Shown piece by piece: positions 6,752 through 9,050 of a stretch of DNA of 9,050 nt; position 1 is the stretch's first letter, and each line of letters starts with the position of its first letter. The stretch is from Candidatus Solibacter sp. (GTDB taxonomy: Bacteria; Acidobacteriota; Terriglobia; Bryobacterales; Bryobacteraceae). The stretch covers positions 1-9,050 of the forward strand of contig JADGNT010000153.1 in assembly GCA_017883345.1 (NCBI GenBank), written 5' to 3'. The notes beneath the pieces were generated by a model. The model saw only the letters and a list, made by a program, of their open reading frames with translations. It was not told where the DNA came from and did not search any database. The translations under genes were made by a program, and so were the position numbers.

Positions 6752-6758
6752 CCTCACC
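6752..6758 (-). promoter_or_regulatory. Ribosome binding site of the kinase gene
   Basis: GGTGAGG on the minus strand, 7 nt before the ATG at 6744. It supports this start, which places the glycine loop at the usual distance from the N-terminus. It also fits the fact that this is the only complete gene in the operon not overlapping or abutting the one before it. Confidence 0.5.
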
Positions 6759-6777
6759 GGTGCGGCGGCGAAGCAAG

Positions 6778-6856
6778 CGCTCCCTTACGGTCGCGGCTCG
6801 GATAGGAAGTCGCGCAGTGCCAGCGAGGCCATCCGAGCCGCGACCGTGAGGGAGCG
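6778..6856. repeat. Large inverted repeat (REP-like hairpin) between phosphatase and kinase genes
   Basis: Arms 6778-6803 and 6831-6856 are complementary in 25 of 26 bases around a 27-nt spacer, and fill most of the 130-nt gap between the phosphatase stop and the kinase start. No U-tract follows, so it is not a standard terminator. A 23/26 match to one arm occurs inside the SEDS-PBP gene (3124-3149), so it belongs to a dispersed family rather than being a unique regulatory structure. In mRNA it would form a strong hairpin that could affect stability or relative expression of the two genes. The remainder of 6745-6874 shows no promoter I can name. Confidence 0.85.
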
Positions 6857-6874
6857 ATCTTACACCGCGCGCCA

Positions 6875-8416
6875 TCATTGCTTCGCCTCTCCCGCCTGCC
6901 GGGCCTCGCGCGCGGCGGCCCGGCTCGGCCGCGCCGGGGCGCGAACCGGCCCCAGGAAGAAGTTGAGCTCTTTGACGGTGTCCGTGGCGGCCGGTTCCAG
7001 CACGTTGCGGTCGAAAACATTGCCGAGCAGCGATGGTTTGGCGCCATCCCGCGCGGCCACTCCCGCGCCTTTATTCGCCTGGATCAAATTGTGCGAGAGC
7101 CACGGCGCCGACGCACCGAGGATGAGCACGCCTTCGGCCAGGCAATCGCGGATCGCATTGGCGCGCAGCACGGGGCTCGTGCTGCCGCGAATCTCGATGC
7201 CAATTCCGGCGCCCTTCACCTCCACATCGTCGATCTCCACCACGGAATCGCGCAGCAGAATGCCTACCGAAAGCGGCATCTCCGGGTCGGCCAGAATGCG
7301 GAAGCCGCTCAGGCGCGCCCCCTTGACGCCTTCGGCGATCACGGCGGGTCCGTTGCTCATCGGCGCGGCGCGCAGTTTGGGCTCGCGGGGAACGCGCGCG
7401 CGCAAGGTCACGCCGTCCTTGAGGCGCACCTGCTCTCGATACTCGCCCTCGGGGACTTCCACGCTGTCGCCGGCGCGGGCTCCGGCCATGGCGGCGGCGA
7501 TGGTGGTGGTCACCGCGATCACGCGCGGCGCCATCACCACCGGCGCGGGCTGCCACATGGTCCGCGTCAGCCAGCCCAGGGCTGCCGCCGCCACGAACCC
7601 AGCCGCGAACAGCAGCGCGCGCGAGATCCATGGGCTGCGCGCAGCCACCGCCGCAGGGACCGCCGTCGCGGTGAACTGTTCGCCTTCAACCACCAGCACG
7701 GTAACGTTGTCCTTGCCTCCGGCGCGATTGGCCGCCGCGATCAGTTCGCGCACTGTGCCCTCCGGATTGCCGGCATGGCGCTCCACGGCGGCGCGTATGT
7801 CCGCCGCAGGGACCTGATCGCTCAGGCCATCGCTGCACAACAGCAGCGCGCATTCCGAATCGAACGGAAAGCTCTGCACTTCGATGAAATCCGCGTCGTC
7901 CGGAGTATGCTCCTCGCTGCCCACATCGCGGAAGACCTCGTTGCGGCGCGGGTGGCGCATGGCGTCCGCCTCGCTCAGTTCGCGATTGTCCTCGCGCTCG
8001 CCCACCGGAGAATGATCGTGCGTGATCTTGTGGATTTCGCCGCGGCGCACCTGGTAGAGCCGCGAATCGCCCACGTGTCCCACCACCGCCGCGCCGTTCT
8101 CCAGCAGGACCAGCGTCAGCACGCACGCCATGCCGGTGAATTCCGGGTTGGCGCGCGCCGCGCGCAGAATTTCGTTGTTGGCCATGGTGATGGCCTCGCG
8201 GACGCGCTGTTCCACGGTGCCGGTCTGCCGTTCCAGGCGCGCGCGCACCCGCTGCACGGCGATTTCCGCCGCCTTCTCGCCCGCGGCCTGCCCGCCGATG
8301 CCGTCCACCACCAGGAAAATGCCGCGCTCCGCGTCGATATGGAACGCGTCCTCGTTGTTGCTCCGCACCCGGCCGGGGTCGCTCGCCCCCGCGCTCCTGA
8401 CGTTCGTCTTAACCAT
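6875..8416 (-). CDS. PP2C-family Ser/Thr phosphatase with membrane helix and beta-helix ectodomain
   Basis: A 513-residue protein, presumed to dephosphorylate the kinase and its targets. The PPM phosphatase domain (about 1-245) has the metal-binding motifs RSNNED (E22, D23), VVDGIGG (D38, G39), VGDSRLY (D117), LCSDGLSD (D196) and GGKDNVTVLV (D236). The usual GMGTT-like strand reads GMACVLT. One membrane helix lies at about 264-284. Residues about 300-485 form a right-handed parallel beta-helix of NosD/PbH1 type, opened by the DUF1565-like AGDSVEVPEGEYREQVRL and followed by rungs such as GIGIEIRGSTSPVLRANAI. A basic Ala/Arg tail ends the protein. Mycobacterial PstP has the same PPM-helix-ectodomain plan and similar length, but I know of no beta-helix there. 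The ATG at 8416 is chosen over 8461 because MVKTNVRSAGASDPG is the normal PPM opening and the codon overlaps the upstream stop by 8 nt (ATGGTTAA). Confidence 0.95.
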   Translation of the reverse strand: MVKTNVRSAGASDPGRVRSNNEDAFHIDAERGIFLVVDGIGGQAAGEKAAEIAVQRVRARLERQTGTVEQRVREAITMANNEILRAARANPEFTGMACVLTLVLLENGAAVVGHVGDSRLYQVRRGEIHKITHDHSPVGEREDNRELSEADAMRHPRRNEVFRDVGSEEHTPDDADFIEVQSFPFDSECALLLCSDGLSDQVPAADIRAAVERHAGNPEGTVRELIAAANRAGGKDNVTVLVVEGEQFTATAVPAAVAARSPWISRALLFAAGFVAAAALGWLTRTMWQPAPVVMAPRVIAVTTTIAAAMAGARAGDSVEVPEGEYREQVRLKDGVTLRARVPREPKLRAAPMSNGPAVIAEGVKGARLSGFRILADPEMPLSVGILLRDSVVEIDDVEVKGAGIGIEIRGSTSPVLRANAIRDCLAEGVLILGASAPWLSHNLIQANKGAGVAARDGAKPSLLGNVFDRNVLEPAATDTVKELNFFLGPVRAPARPSRAAAREARQAGEAKQ

Positions 8417-9050
8417 TCGATGTACTTCGGAACTCCAGGAACACCACGCCCGCCAGGCCAATGCGCGCGCTCGCAGGCACCGGCGCCTCCAGGTTGCGGT
8501 CGCGCTTTTCGCCGCCTTCCACTTCGATGCTGGAGGGCGCCTTCGCGCCGTCGATCGTCGTGCCCAACTGGCTCAGGTCCTTGAGGAAAAATTGCCCGCT
8601 CGCCGGGTCGCGGCGCAGGCGGAAGTGTTCGCGCGACACGTCGGGCAGCGTTTCCAGCTTGATGTCGGTCCAGTAATCGCGCCCCCCGCGGCCGACCACG
8701 ATTTCGTCCTTGGTCATGCGGTAGGTCTTGCGGCCGGTGCTGTCTTCGTACTCGATCACCGCGAACGCACCGGCGTCCGCCGCTGGCGCGGCTGGCGCGG
8801 CCGGCGCCGCATCGTAGCTCTGTTTGGTGGACTCCACGCCACTCAAGCGGCGCGTGGCGATGCGCTTGGTCATGGATCCCGACCCGAGTTCGTCCTTGGC
8901 GGGCAGGGCGAGCTCCGAGGAGATGGCGATATCGCCCGGCTCCACGTCTTCGTCGGTGTTTTCCAGGATGCGAATCTGCCAGCCGCCCTCCGGCGCCACG
9001 ATCTTCGCGCTCGCGCGCCGCGCCAGTTTCAGGCGCTCGCCGAGCGAGGC
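8409..9050 (-). CDS. FHA-domain protein, C-terminal part (gene enters from the right edge)
   Basis: The frame is open from the right edge to TAA at 8409, giving 213 visible residues; the start lies outside the window. The first visible codons read ASLGERLKLARRASAKIV, so the GTG at 8999 is not a convincing start. A hydrophilic segment (ILENTDEDVEPGDIAISSEL) and an Ala/Pro-rich linker precede an FHA domain covering roughly the last 115 residues. Phosphothreonine-pocket residues are visible: VVGRGG and VSREHFRL (Arg, Ser, His). The NGT position reads QLGT, so the conserved Asn is Leu. It may be a second FhaA/FhaB-type reader of kinase output. It overlaps the phosphatase start by 8 nt, so the two are probably translationally coupled. 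Confidence 0.88.
   Translation of the reverse strand, partial: ASLGERLKLARRASAKIVAPEGGWQIRILENTDEDVEPGDIAISSELALPAKDELGSGSMTKRIATRRLSGVESTKQSYDAAPAAPAAPAADAGAFAVIEYEDSTGRKTYRMTKDEIVVGRGGRDYWTDIKLETLPDVSREHFRLRRDPASGQFFLKDLSQLGTTIDGAKAPSSIEVEGGEKRDRNLEAPVPASARIGLAGVVFLEFRSTSNG

Noticed and set aside
4681..6849. A 722-codon plus-strand open frame opposite the kinase gene
   Set aside because: Its codons mirror the third-position GC bias of the minus-strand kinase; the translation has no recognisable domain and runs through the tandem repeat and hairpin. It is a GC-rich antisense shadow.
8417..8461. Upstream start at 8461 for the phosphatase
   Set aside because: The added 15 residues (MAWRAWCSWSSEVHR) are out-of-frame FHA coding sequence and unlike PPM N-termini; the ATG at 8416 gives the normal opening and the stop-start overlap.
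6878..8584. A 568-codon plus-strand open frame opposite the phosphatase gene
   Set aside because: No recognisable motifs, His/Arg/Gln-rich composition typical of antisense reading, and it crosses the junction of two well-supported minus-strand genes.
8409..8999. GTG at 8999 as the start of the right-hand FHA gene
   Set aside because: The frame stays open upstream to the window edge with plausible coding sequence, so the gene most likely begins outside the window.

Overview
GC-rich bacterial DNA. A tightly packed minus-strand operon fills positions 718 to the right edge, and a piece of a transposon sits beyond its 3' end. No ribosomal or taxonomic marker is present. The family variants (a short FhaA-like protein, a TPR-type receptor kinase, a SEDS-PBP fusion) and GC-rich palindromic repeats scattered through genes and gaps are most like Acidobacteriota of the Solibacter/Bryobacter type. 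That assignment is inference from memory of such genomes, not a database result.

Layout in transcription order (right to left). (1) 9050-8409: 3' end of a gene for an FHA-domain protein. (2) 8416-6875: PP2C-type Ser/Thr phosphatase, one membrane helix, then a right-handed beta-helix ectodomain. (3) 6874-6745: the only sizeable gap in the operon, holding a near-perfect 26-bp-stem inverted repeat. (4) 6744-4777: Ser/Thr kinase, repetitive juxtamembrane linker, one membrane helix, TPR-like ectodomain. (5) 4775-1509: a 1088-residue fusion of a SEDS (RodA/FtsW) glycosyltransferase and a class B penicillin-binding transpeptidase. (6) 1512-718: FhaA-like protein with an N-terminal DUF3662-like domain and a C-terminal FHA domain. 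(7) 717-560: short non-coding stretch with a small hairpin. (8) 559 to the left edge: a transposase-like HTH gene broken into two frames at a run of nine A.

The gene set (two FHA proteins, PP2C phosphatase, kinase, RodA-type SEDS protein, transpeptidase) matches the mycobacterial fhaA-fhaB-pstP-rodA-pbpA-pknA-pknB locus, which couples Ser/Thr phosphorylation to cell-wall elongation. Order and architecture differ: rodA and pbpA are one gene, the kinase has TPR-like repeats rather than PASTA domains, and the phosphatase ectodomain is a beta-helix. The likely scheme is that kinase and phosphatase, each with its own extracytoplasmic sensor, set phospho-threonine levels that the FHA proteins read to control the polymerase-crosslinker fusion.

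The most interesting points are the phosphatase beta-helix, the one-chain SEDS-PBP synthase, two palindromic repeat families that lie both between genes and inside coding linkers, a 15-residue tandem repeat with a TRRT motif beside the kinase domain, and the A9 frameshift in the transposase gene.
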